A stretch of DNA of 64,000 bases from Colletes latitarsis. Its lineage: Eukaryota; Arthropoda; Insecta; Hymenoptera; Colletidae. The position numbers and the translations under genes are program-made. Each line of letters opens with the position of its first letter. The stretch's first letter is position 1. Shown here piece after piece: positions 1-10,000 of the stretch. The DNA lies in contig NW_027488366.1 of the NCBI RefSeq assembly GCF_051014445.1, positions 15,518,001-15,582,000 on the forward strand, in the 5' to 3' direction. Under the pieces are notes generated by a model, which ran no database searches, was not told where the DNA came from, and saw nothing but the letters and a program-made list of their open reading frames with translations.

Positions 1-109
1 GCTACCTGAACCAAACCAGAAAAAACCCAGGATCCGTTCAACAAGTATGTGAAGAATGCGAAAGTATGAGTCTCATGAGCGAAAATCCCAGGCCTAACCT
101 AGACCTAAC
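1..109 (+). repeat. Partial satellite monomer at left edge
   Basis: This is the 3' part of a monomer cut by the window start. It begins inside the core (GCTACCTGAACCAAACCAG) and ends just before the landmark at 110. It matches 8459-8567, so the copy at 8392-8567 shows the missing 5' part. Confidence 0.95.
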
Positions 110-1392
110 ATGCGTTATCCTCTAAAATATTCATCCAAACCAGGTTTAATGGACTGTTTCAGTGTGGTAACACACTACTACGTGATCCAAACCAGAAAAA
201 ACCCAGGATCTGTTCAACAAGTATTTGAAAAACGCGAAAGTATGAGCCTGATGAGGGCAAATCCCAGACCAATCCCAGACCTAACTTGCGTTGTCCTCTA
301 AGATATTGATGGAAACCAGGTTTAATTGACTGTTTCAGTGTTGTACTTCATTACTACGTGATGCAATCCAGAAAAAGCCCAGGATCTAGCCATCAAGTAT
401 GAGAAGAATGCGAAAGTATGAGTCTGATGAGTGAAAATCCCAGGGCTAACCTAGACCTTACATGCGTTATCCTCTAAAATATTCATCCAAACCAGGTTTA
501 ATGGACTGTTTCAGTGTGGTACCACACTACTGCGTGATACAAACCAGAAAAAACCCAGGATCTGTTCAACAAGTATGTGAGTAACGCGAAACTGTGAGCC
601 TGATGAGGGCAAATCTTAGACCTAACCTTGACCTAACATGCGTTATTCTCTAATATTTTTATCCAGACCAGGTTTCATTGAATGTTGCAGTGTGGTACCA
701 CTTTACTACGTGATCCAATCCAGAAATAGCCCAGGATCTAGCCATGAAGTATGAGAAATATGCGAAAGTACGAGCCTGATGAGGGCAAATCCTAGACCTA
801 ACCCTGACCTAACATGCGTTATTCTCTAAAATATTTATCAAGACCAGGTTTAATTGAATGTTTCAGTGTGGTACCACATTACTACGTGTTCCAAACCAGA
901 AAAAACCCAGGATCCGTTCAACAAGTATGTGAAGAAGGCGAAATTATGAGTCTGATCAGTGAAAATCTCAGGCCTTACCTAGACCTAACTTGCGTTGTCC
1001 TCTAAAATATTGATGGAAACCAGGTTTCATTGACTGTTTCAGTGTGGTACTACATAACTACGTGATGCAATGCAGAAAATGCCCATGATCTAGCCATCAA
1101 GTATGAGAAATATGCGAAAGAATGAGCCTAATGAGAGCAAATCCCAGTCCTAACCTAGACCTAACATGCGTTATCCTCTAAAATATTGTGCGAAACCAGG
1201 TTTAATGGACTGTTTCAGTGTGGTACCACACTACTTCGTGATCCAAACCGGAAAAAACCCAGGATCTGTTTAACAGGTATGTGAAAAACTCGAAACTGTG
1301 AGCCTGATGAGGGCAAATCATAGACCTAGCCTTGACCTAACATGCGTTATCCTCAAAAATATTGAGCGAAACCAGGTTTGATGGACTGTTTC

Positions 1393-1408
1393 AGTGTGGT
1401 ACCACACT
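1393..1408. other. 16-bp perfect palindrome in monomer core (exemplar)
   Basis: AGTGTGGTACCACACT equals its own reverse complement. The 16-bp form occurs wherever the core reads GTGGTACCACACTAC. The commoner core GTGGTACCACATTAC keeps the inner 12 bp (TGTGGTACCACA). Some monomer types have lost it: D (GTTGTACTTC), the GTGGACCCAC form of A, and the GGAACCAC form. It could form a small hairpin or bind a dimeric protein; neither is shown. Confidence 0.95.
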
Positions 1409-1897
1409 ACTACGGGATCCAAACCAGAAAAAACCCGGGATCTGTTCAACAAGTATGTGAAAAACGCGAAAGTATGAGCCTGATGAGGGCAAATCCCGGA
1501 CCTATCCCAGACCTAACTTGCGTTATCCTCTAAAATATTGATCAAAACCAGGTTTAATTGAATGTTTCTGTGTGGTACCACATTACTACGTGATCCAAAC
1601 CAGTAAAAACCCAGGATCCGTTCTACAAGTATGTGAAGAATGCGAAAGTATGAGTCTGATGAGAGAAAATCCCAGGCCTAACCTAGACCTAACATGCGTT
1701 ATCCTGAAAGATATTGATCGAAACCTGGTTTAATCGACTGTTTCAGTGTGGTACCACATTACTATGTGATCCAAACCAGAAAATAACCCAGGATCTGTTC
1801 AACGAGTATGTGAAGTGTGCGAAAGTATGAGTCTGATGAGGTCAAATCCCAGACCAATCCCAGACTTGACTTGCGTTATCCTCTAAAATATTGATCG

Positions 1898-1908
1898 AAA
1901 CCAGGTTT
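1898..1908. other. AAACC-A-GGTTT dyad (exemplar, A centre)
   Basis: Two 5-bp inverted arms flank a single central base. Most units with GATCGAAACC or GATGGAAACC have A in the centre. Type B units have T (next entry). Type A units with AAGACCAGGTTT have an imperfect left arm. Confidence 0.85.
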
Positions 1909-2551
1909 AATCGACTGTTTCAGTGTGGTACCACATTACTACGTGATCCAAACCAGAAAAAACCCAGGATCAGTTCAACAAGTATAAGAAGAATGCGAAA
2001 GTATGAGTCTGATGAGTGAAAATCCCAGGGCTAACCTAGACCTAACATGCGTTATCCTCTAAAATATTGATCGAAACCTGGTTTAATCGACTGTCTCAGT
2101 TTGGTACCACATTACTATGTGATCCAAACCAGAAAATAACCCAGGATCTGTTCAACGAGTATGTGAAGTGTGCGAAACTAAGAGTCTGATGAGGGCTAAT
2201 CCCAGACCTATCCCAGACCTAACTTGCGTTATCCTCTAAAATATTGATCGAAACCAGGTTTAACCGACAGTTTCAGTGTGGAACCACATTACTACGTGAT
2301 CCATACCAGAAAAAACCCAGGATCAGTTCAACAAGTATGTGAAGAATGCGAAAGTATGAGTCTGATGAGTGAAAATCCCAGGCCTGACCTAGACCTAACA
2401 TGCGTTATCCTCAAAAATATTGATCGAAACCTGGTTTAGTCGACTGTTTGAGTGTAGTATCACACTACTACGTGACCCAAACCAGAAAATAACCCGGGAT
2501 CTGTTCAACGAGTATGTGAAGTGTGCGAAAGTATGAGTCTGATGAGGGCAA

Positions 2552-2573
2552 ATCCCAGACCTATCCCAGACCT
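2552..2573 (+). repeat. 11-bp tandem subrepeat inside the monomer tail
   Basis: ATCCCAGACCT occurs twice in direct succession just before the landmark. The perfect pair is typical of B, C and many D units. Types A, F and G have a decayed version in which the second copy reads AACCTAGACCT. This suggests the tail arose by a short internal duplication. Confidence 0.9.
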
Positions 2574-3985
2574 AACATGCGTTATCCTCTAAAATATTTA
2601 TCAAGACCAGGTTTAATTGATTGTTTCACTGTGGACCCACATTACTACGTGTTCCAAACCAGAAAAAACCCAGGATCTGTTCAACAAGTACGTGAAAAAC
2701 GCGACAGTATGGGCCTGATGAGGGCAAATCCCAGACCTATCCCAGACCTAACTTTCGTTGCCCTCTAAAATATTGATGGAAACCAGGTTTAATTGACTGT
2801 TTCAGTGTTGTACTTCATTACTACGTGATGCAATCCAGAAAAGCTCAGGATCTAGCCATCAAGTATGAGAAATATGCGAAAGAATGAGCCTGATGAGAGC
2901 AAATCCCAGACCTATCCCAGACCTAACATGCGTTATCCTCAAAAATATTGTTCGAAACCTGGTTTAATCGACTGTTTCAGTGTGGTACCACATTACTATG
3001 TGATCCAAACCAGAAAATGACACAGGATCTGTTCAACGAGTATGTGAAGAAAGCGAAAGTATGAGTCTGAGGAGGGCTAATCCCAGACCTATCCCAGACC
3101 TAACTTGCGATATCCTCTAAAATATTGATCGAAACCAGGTTTAGTTGACTGTTTTATTGTGGTACCACACTACTACGGGATCCAAACCAGAAAAAACCCA
3201 GGATCTGTTCAACAAGTATGTGAAAAACGCGAAAGTATGAGCCTGATGAGGGCAAATCCCAGACCTATCCCAGACCTAACTTGCGTCGTCCCCTAAAATA
3301 TTGATGGAAACCAGGTTTAGTTGATTGTTTCAGTGTGGTCCCACATTATTACGTGATCCAAACCAGAAAAAACCCACGATCTGTTCAACATGTATGAGAA
3401 ATATGCGAAAGAATGAGCCTGATGAGAGCAAATCCCAGACCTAACCTAGACCTAACATGAATTTTTCTCTAAAATATTGATCGAAACCAGGTTTAATTGA
3501 CTGTTTCAGCGTTGTACCACATTACTACGTGGTACAATCCAGAAACAGCCCAGGATCTAGCCATGAAGTATGAGAGATATGCGAGAGTATGAGCCTGCTG
3601 AGGGCAAATCCTAGACCTAACCCAAGCCTAACATGCGTTATCCTCTAAAATATTTATCAAGACCAGGTTTAATTGATTGTTTCAGTGTGGTCCCACATTA
3701 CAACGTGATCCAAACCAGAAAAAACCCAGGATCCGTTCAACAAGTATGTGAAGAATGCGAAAGTATGAGTCTGATGAGTGAAAATCCCAGGCCTAACCTA
3801 GACCTAACATGCGTTATCCTCAAAAATATAGATCGAAATCTGGTTTAAACGACTGTTTCAGGGTGGTACCACATTACTATGTGATCCTAACCAGAAAATA
3901 ACCCAGGATCTGTTAAACGAGTATGTGAAGTGTGCGAAAGTATGAGTCTGATGAGGGCAAATCCCATACCTATCCCAGACCTAAC

Positions 3986-4161
3986 ATGCGTTATCCTCTA
4001 AAATATTTATCAAGACCAGGTTTAATTGATTGTTTCACTGTGGACCCACATTACTACGTGATCCAAACCAGAAAAAACCCAGCATCCGTTCAACACGTAT
4101 GTGAGGAATGCGAAAGTATGAGTCTGATGAGTGAAAATCCCAGGCCTAACCTAGACCTAAC
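3986..4161 (+). repeat. Type A monomer, exemplar (176 bp)
   Basis: This is one clear example of the commonest type. Diagnostic features are TTTATCAAGACCAGG in the 5' module, GTGGACCCACATTACTACGTG in the core of many copies, AAGAATGCGAAAGTATGAG (here preceded by TGTGAGG), and the tail AGTGAAAATCCCAGGCCTAACC. The usual form has GGATCCG and this copy has GCATCCG. Another example is 63705-63880. Type A is often followed by type B, giving a 353-bp dimer, as here, at 25658 and at 32349. Confidence 0.9.
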
Positions 4162-4338
4162 ATGCGTTATCCTCAAAAATATAGATCGAAACCTGGTTTA
4201 ATCGACTGTTTCAGGGTGGTACCACATTACTATGTGTTCCAAACCAGAAAATAACCCAGGATCTGTTCAACGAGTATGTGAAGTGTGCGAAAGTATGAGT
4301 CTGATGAGGGCAAATCCCATACCTATCCCAGACCTAAC
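4162..4338 (+). repeat. Type B monomer, exemplar (177 bp)
   Basis: Diagnostic features are CTCAAAAATAT, AAACCTGGTTTAATCGACTG, TACTATGTG, GAAAATAACCCAGG, CAACGAGTATGTGAAGTGTGCG and the tail GGGCAAATCCC. The extra base in GAAAATAACCC, against GAAAAAACCC in other types, makes it 177 bp. This explains why A+B dimers measure 353 bp. The extra base also shifts reading frame relative to 176-bp units. Confidence 0.9.
4189..4199. other. AAACC-T-GGTTT dyad (exemplar, T centre)
   Basis: This is the type B version of the same dyad, with the central base switched from A to T. The arms are unchanged, so the two forms are reverse complements of each other. Confidence 0.85.
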
Positions 4339-4514
4339 ATGCGTTATCCTCTAAAATATTTATCAAGACCACGTTTAATTGATTGTTTCACTGTGGACCC
4401 ACATTACTACGTGATCCAAACCAGAAAAAACCCAGCATCCGTTCAACAAGTATGTGAAAAACGCGAAAGCATGAGCCTGATGAGGGCAAATCCCAGACCT
4501 ATCCCAGACCTAAC
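4339..4514 (+). repeat. Type C monomer, exemplar (176 bp)
   Basis: The 3' module reads AACAAGTATGTGAAAAACGCGAAAG, followed by GAGCCTGATGAGGGCAAATC and the doubled 11-mer tail ATCCCAGACCT. A frequent C relative has CGAAACTGTGAGCC and the tail AAATCTTAGACCTAACC, for example near 16,960, 40,040 and 51,320. Many C copies follow a core with the full 16-bp palindrome (CACACTACTACG). Confidence 0.85.
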
Positions 4515-5043
4515 TTGCGTTGTCCCCTAAAATATTGATGGAAACCAGGTTTAGTTGATTGTTTCAGTGTGGTCCCACATTATTACGTGATCCAAACCAG
4601 AAAAAACCCAGGATCTGTTCAACATGTATGAGAAATATGCGAAAGAATGAGCCTGATGAGAGCAAATCCCAGACCTAACCTAGACCTAACATGAATTTTT
4701 CTCTGAAATATTGATCGAAACCAGGTTTAATCCACTGCTTCAGTGTGGTACCAAATTACTACGTGATCCAAACCAGAAAAAACCCAGGATCAGTTCAACG
4801 AGTATGAGAAGAATGCGAAAGTATGAGTCTGATGAGTGAAAATCCCAGGCCTGACCTAGACCTAACATGCGTTATCCTGAAAGATATTGATCGAAACCTG
4901 GTTTAATCGACTGTTTCAGTGTGGTACCACATTACTACGTGATCCAAACCAGAAAAAACCCAGGATCAGTTCAACAAGTATAAGAAGAATGCGAAAGTAT
5001 GAGTCTGATGAGTGAAAATCCCAGGGCTAACCTAGACCTAACA

Positions 5044-5834
5044 TGCGTTATCCTCTAAAATATTGATCGAAACCTGGTTTAATCGACTGTCTCAGTTTGG
5101 TACCACATTACTATGTGATCCAAACCAGAAAATAACCCAGGATCTGTTCAACGAGTATGTGAAGTGTGCGAAACTATGAGTCTGATGAGGGCTAATCCCA
5201 GACCTATCCCAGACCTAACTTGCGTTATCCTCCAAAATATTGATCGAAACCAGGTTTAACCGACTGTTTCAGTGTGGAACCACATTACTACGTGATCCAT
5301 ACCAGAAAAAACCCAGGATCAGTTCAACAAGTATGTGAAGAATGCGAAAGTATGAGTCTGATGAGTGAAAATCCCAGACCTGACCTAGACCTAACATGCG
5401 TTATCCTCAAAAATATTGATCGAAACCTGGTTTAGTCGACTGTTTGAGTGTAGTATCACACTACTACGTGACCCAAACCAGAAAAAACCCGGGATCTGTT
5501 CAACAAGTATGTGAAAAACGCGAAAGTATGAGCCTGATGAGGGCAAATCCCGGACCTATCCCAGACCTAACTTGCGTTATCCTCTAAAATATTGATCGAA
5601 ACCTGGTTTAATCGACTGTCTCAGTTTGGTACCACATTACTATGTGATCCAAACCAGAAAATAACCCAGGATCTGTTCAACGAGTATGTGAAGTGTGCGA
5701 AACTATGAGTCTGATGAGGGCTAATCCCAGACCTATCCCAGACCTAACTTGCGTTATCCTCCAAAATATTGATCGAAACCAGGTTTAACCGACTGTTTCA
5801 GTGTGGAACCACATTACTACGTGATCCATACCAG
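5044..5834 (+). repeat. Local three-monomer duplication (offset 529 bp)
   Basis: Bases 5044-5305 reappear at 5573-5834, including the CTGTCTCAGTTTGG core and the CGAAACTATGAG variant. Repeats this close are expected from small-scale unequal exchange. Confidence 0.8.
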
Positions 5835-5837
5835 TAA

Positions 5838-7004
5838 AAACCCAGGATCCGTTCTACAAGTATGTGGGGAATGCGAAAGTATGAGTCTGATGAGTGAAAA
5901 TCCCAGGCCTAACCTAGACCTAACATGCGTTATCCTGAAAGATATTGATCGAAACCTGGTTTAATCGACTGTTTCAGTGTGGTACCACATTACTATGTGA
6001 TCCAAACCAGAAAATAACCCAGGATCTGTTCAACGAGTATGTGAAGTGTGCGAAAGTATGAGTCTGATGAGGTCAAATCCCAGACCTATCCCAGACCTAA
6101 CATGTGTTATCCTCTAAAATATTTATCAAGACCAGGTTTAATTGATTGTTTCAGTGTGGACCCACATTACTACGTGATCCAAACCAGAAAAAACACAGGA
6201 TCCGTTCAACAAGTATGTGAAGAATGCGAAAGTATGAGTCTGATGAGTGAAAATCCCAGGCCTAACCCAGACCTAAGATGCTTTATCCTCTAAAATATTG
6301 AGCGAAACCAGGTTTAATGGACTGTTTCAGTGTGGTACCACACTACTACGGGATCCAAACCAGAAAAAACCCAGGATCTGTTCAACAAGTACGTGAAAAA
6401 CGCGACAGTATGGGCCTGATGAGGGCAAATCCCAGACCTATCCCAGACCTAACTTGCGTTGTCCTCTATAATATTGATGGAAACCAGGTTTAATTGACTG
6501 TTTCAGTGTTGTACTTCATTACTACGTGATGCAATCCAGAAAAGCTCAGGATCTAGCCATCAAGTATGAGAAATATGCGAAAGAATGACCCTGATGAGAG
6601 CAAATCCCAGACCTATCCCAGACCTAACTTGCGTTGTCCTCTAAAACATTGATGGAAACCAGGTTTAATTGACTGTTTCAGTGTTGTACTTCATTACTAC
6701 GTGATGCAATCCAGAAAAAGCTCAGGATCTAGCCATCAAGTATGAGAAATATGCGAAAGAATGAGCCTGATGAGAGCAAATCCCAGACCTATCCCAGACC
6801 TAACATGCGTTATCCTCAAAAATATTGTTCGAAACCTGGTTTAATCGACTGTTTCAGTGTGGTACCACATTACTATGTGATCCAAACCAGAAAATGACAC
6901 AGGATCTGTTCAACGAGTATGTGAAGAAAGCGAAAGTATGAGTCTGATGAGGGCTAATCCCAGACCTATCCCAGACCTAACTTGCGATATCCTCTAAAAT
7001 ATTG
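5838..7004 (+). repeat. Block duplicated at 10946-12112 (offset 5,108 bp, 29 monomers)
   Basis: About 1.17 kb matches with about one difference (CTCTATAAT near 6466 against CTCTAAAAT). Shared rare variants include TATGTGGGGAATGCG, AGAATGACCCTG and GAAAATGACACAGG. Confidence 0.88.
6629..6804 (+). repeat. Type D monomer, exemplar (176 bp)
   Basis: The 5' module is TTGATGGAAACCAGGTTTAA and the core is altered to GTGTTGTACTTCATTACTACG, which destroys the GTGGTACCAC palindrome. The 3' module is GATGCAATCCAGAAAAAGC, GATCTAGCCATCAAGTATGA, GAAATATGCGAAAGAATGAG and GAGAGCAAATC. The preceding copy (6454-6628) lacks one A in the A-tract and is 175 bp. The type recurs through the window, for example near 11,760, 24,480, 33,250 and 47,160. 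Confidence 0.88.
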
Positions 7005-10000
7005 AGCGAAACCAGGTTTGATGGACTGTTTCAGTGTGGTACCACACTACTACGGGATCCAAACCAGAAAAAACCCGGGATCTGTTCAACAAGTATGTGA
7101 AAAACGCGAAAGTATGAGCCTGATGAGGGCAAATCCCGGACCTATCCCAGACCTAACTTGCGTTATCCTCTAAAATATTGATCAAAACCAGGTTTAATTG
7201 AATGTTTCTGTGTGGTACCACATTACTACGTGATCCAAACCAGTAAAAACCCAGGATCCGTTCTACAAGTATGTGAAGAATGCGAAAGTATGAGTCTGAT
7301 GAGAGAAAATCCCAGGCCTAACCTAGACCTAACATGCGTTATCCTGAAAGATATTGATCGAAACCTGGTTTAATCGACTGTTTCAGTGTGGTACCACATT
7401 ACTATGTGATCCAAACCAGAAAATAACCCAGGATCTGTTCAACGAGTATGTGAAGTGTGCGAAAGTATGAGTCTGATGAGGTCAAATCCCAGACCAATCC
7501 CAGACTTGACTTGCGTTATCCTCTAAAATATTGATCGAAACCAGGTTTAATCGACTGTTTCAGTGTGGTACCACATTACTACGTGATCCAAACCAGAAAA
7601 AACCCAGGATCAGTTCAACAAGTATAAGAAGAATGCGAAAGTATGAGTCTGATGAGTGAAAATCCCAGGGCTAACCTAGACCTAACATGCGTTATCCTCT
7701 AAAATATTGATCGAAACCTGGTTTAATCGACTGTCTCAGTTTGGTACCACATTACTATGTGATCCAAACCAGAAAATAACCCAGGATCTGTTCAACGAGT
7801 ATGTGAAGTGTGCGAAACTAAGAGTCTGATGAGGGCTAATCCCAGACCTATCCCAGACCTAACTTGCGTTATCCTCTAAAATATTGATCGAAACCAGGTT
7901 TAACCGACAGTTTCAGTGTGGAACCACATTACTACGTGATCCATACCAGAAAAAACCCAGGATCAGTTCAACAAGTATGTGAAGAATGCGAAAGTATGAG
8001 TCTGATGAGTGAAAATCCCAGGCCTGACCTAGACCTAACATGCGTTATCCTCAAAAATATTGATCGAAACCTGGTTTAGTCGACTGTTTGAGTGTAGTAT
8101 CACACTACTACGTGACCCAAACCAGAAAAAACCCGGGATCTGTTCAACAAGTATGTGAAAAACGCGAAAGTATGAGCCTGATGAGGGCAAATCCCGGACC
8201 TATCCCAGACCTAACTTGCGTTACCCTCTTAAATATTGATGGAAACCAGGTTTCATTCACTGTTTCAGTGTGGTACCACACTACTACGTGATACAGACCA
8301 GAAAAAACCCAGGATCTGTTCAACAAGTATGTGAAAAACGCGAAAGTATGAGCGTGATGAGGGCGAATCCCAGACCTATGCCAGACCTAACTTGCGTTAT
8401 CCTCTAAAATATTTATCAAGACCAGGTTTAATTGAATGTTTCAGTGTGGTACCACATTGCTACCTGAACCAAACCAGAAAAAACCCAGGATCCGTTCAAC
8501 AAGTATGTGAAGAATGCGAAAGTATGAGTCTCATGAGCGAAAATCCCAGGCCTAACCTAGACCTAACATGCGTTATCCTCTAAAATATTCATCCAAACCA
8601 GGTTTAATGGACTGTTTCAGTGTGGTAACACACTACTACGTGATCCATACCAGAAAAAACCCAGGATCTGTTCAACAAGTATTTGAAAAACGCGAAAGTA
8701 TGAGCCTGATGAGGGCAAATCCCAGACCAATCCCAGACCTAACTTGCGTTGTCCTCTAAGATATTGATGGAAACCAGGTTTAATTGACTGTTTCAGTGTT
8801 GTACTTCATTACTACGTGATGCAATCCAGAAAAAGCCCAGGATCTAGCCATCAAGTATGAGAAGAATGCGAAAGTATGAGTCTGATGAGTGAAAATCCCA
8901 GGGCTAACCTAGACCTTACATGCGTTATCCTCTAAAATATTCATCCAAACCAGGTTTAATGGACTGTTTCAGTGTGGTACCACACTACTGCGTGATGCAA
9001 ACCAGAAAAAACCCAGGATCTGTTCAACAAGTATGTGAATAACGCGAAACTGTGAGCCTGATGAGGGCAAATCTTAGACCTAACCTTGACCTAACATGCG
9101 TTATTCTCTAATATTTTTATCCAGACCAGGTTTCATTGAATGTTGCAGTGTGGTACCACTTTACTACGTGATCCAATCCAGAAATAGCCCAGGATCTAGC
9201 CATGAAGTATGAGAAATATGCGAAAGTACGAGCCTGATGAGGGCAAATCCTAGACCTAACCCTGACCTAACATGCGTTATTCTCTAAAATATTTATCAAG
9301 ACCAGGTTTAATTGAATGTTTCAGTGTGGTACCACATTACTACGTGTTCCAAACCAGAAAAAACCCAGGATCCGTTCAACAAGTATGTGAAGAAGGCGAA
9401 ATTATGAGTCTGATCAGTGAAAATCTCAGGCCTTACCTAGACCTAACTTGCGTTGTCCTCTAAAATATTGATGGAAACCAGGTTTCATTGACTGTTTCAG
9501 TGTGGTACTACATAACTACGTGATGCAATGCAGAAAATGCCCATGATCTAGCCATCAAGTATGAGAAATATGCGAAAGAATGAGCCTAATGAGAGCAAAT
9601 CCCAGTCCTAACCTAGACCTAACATGCGTTATCCTCTAAAATATTGTGCGAAACCAGGTTTAATGGACTGTTTCAGTGTGGTACCACACTACTTCGTGAT
9701 CCAAACCGGAAAAAACCCAGGATCTGTTTAACAGGTATGTGAAAAACTCGAAACTGTGAGCCTGATGAGGGCAAATCATAGACCTAGCCTTGACCTAACA
9801 TGCGTTATCCTCAAAAATATTGAGCGAAACCAGGTTTGATGGACTGTTTCAGTGTGGTACCACACTACTACGGGATCCAAACCAGAAAAAACCCGGGATC
9901 TGTTCAACAAGTATGTGAAAAACGCGAAAGTATGAGCCTGATGAGGGCAAATCCCGGACCTATCCCAGACCTAACTTGCGTTATCCTCTAAAATATTGAT

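Larger units (their letters stand above)
1..2011 (+). repeat. Block duplicated at 8459-10469 (offset 8,458 bp, 48 monomers)
   Basis: About 2.0 kb reappears 48 monomers downstream with only about four differences seen (near 190/8648, 539/8997, 580/9038 and 1708/10166). It continues left beyond the window. At the right end the second copy lacks about one monomer (177 bp). It then resumes matching from 2191/10472 to about 2487/10767. Confidence 0.9.
1356..2487 (+). repeat. Block duplicated exactly at 6996-8127 (offset 5,640 bp, 32 monomers)
   Basis: About 1.13 kb is shared with no difference found, including rare variants such as CGAAACTAAGAG and TAACCGACAG. The match starts one base after a mismatch at 1355. 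It ends where one copy has GAAAATAACCCGG and the other GAAAAAACCCGG. The block also lies inside the 48-monomer duplication, so this stretch is present at least three times. Confidence 0.9.

Noticed and set aside
110..301. Recurrent 63-codon open frame starting at the monomer landmark (also 814, 8392, 27772 and many others)
   Set aside because: It is the satellite unit read in one frame and recurs every few monomers. Many types carry stops in it (for example GTATAAG in type F), and starts vary between ATG and TTG. There is no supporting gene structure, so none were annotated as CDS.
3986..4338. CENP-B box in the monomer
   Set aside because: I compared the TTTCG-containing reverse strand of GATCGAAACC and of ACGCGAAAG, and the CTTGTTGAACGGAT stretch, with the NTTCGNNNNANNCGGGN consensus. 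None has the CGGG half in the right place.
8144..8326. Minus-strand open frame of 60 codons
   Set aside because: It is a chance opening on the reverse of the satellite, not conserved in neighbouring monomers.
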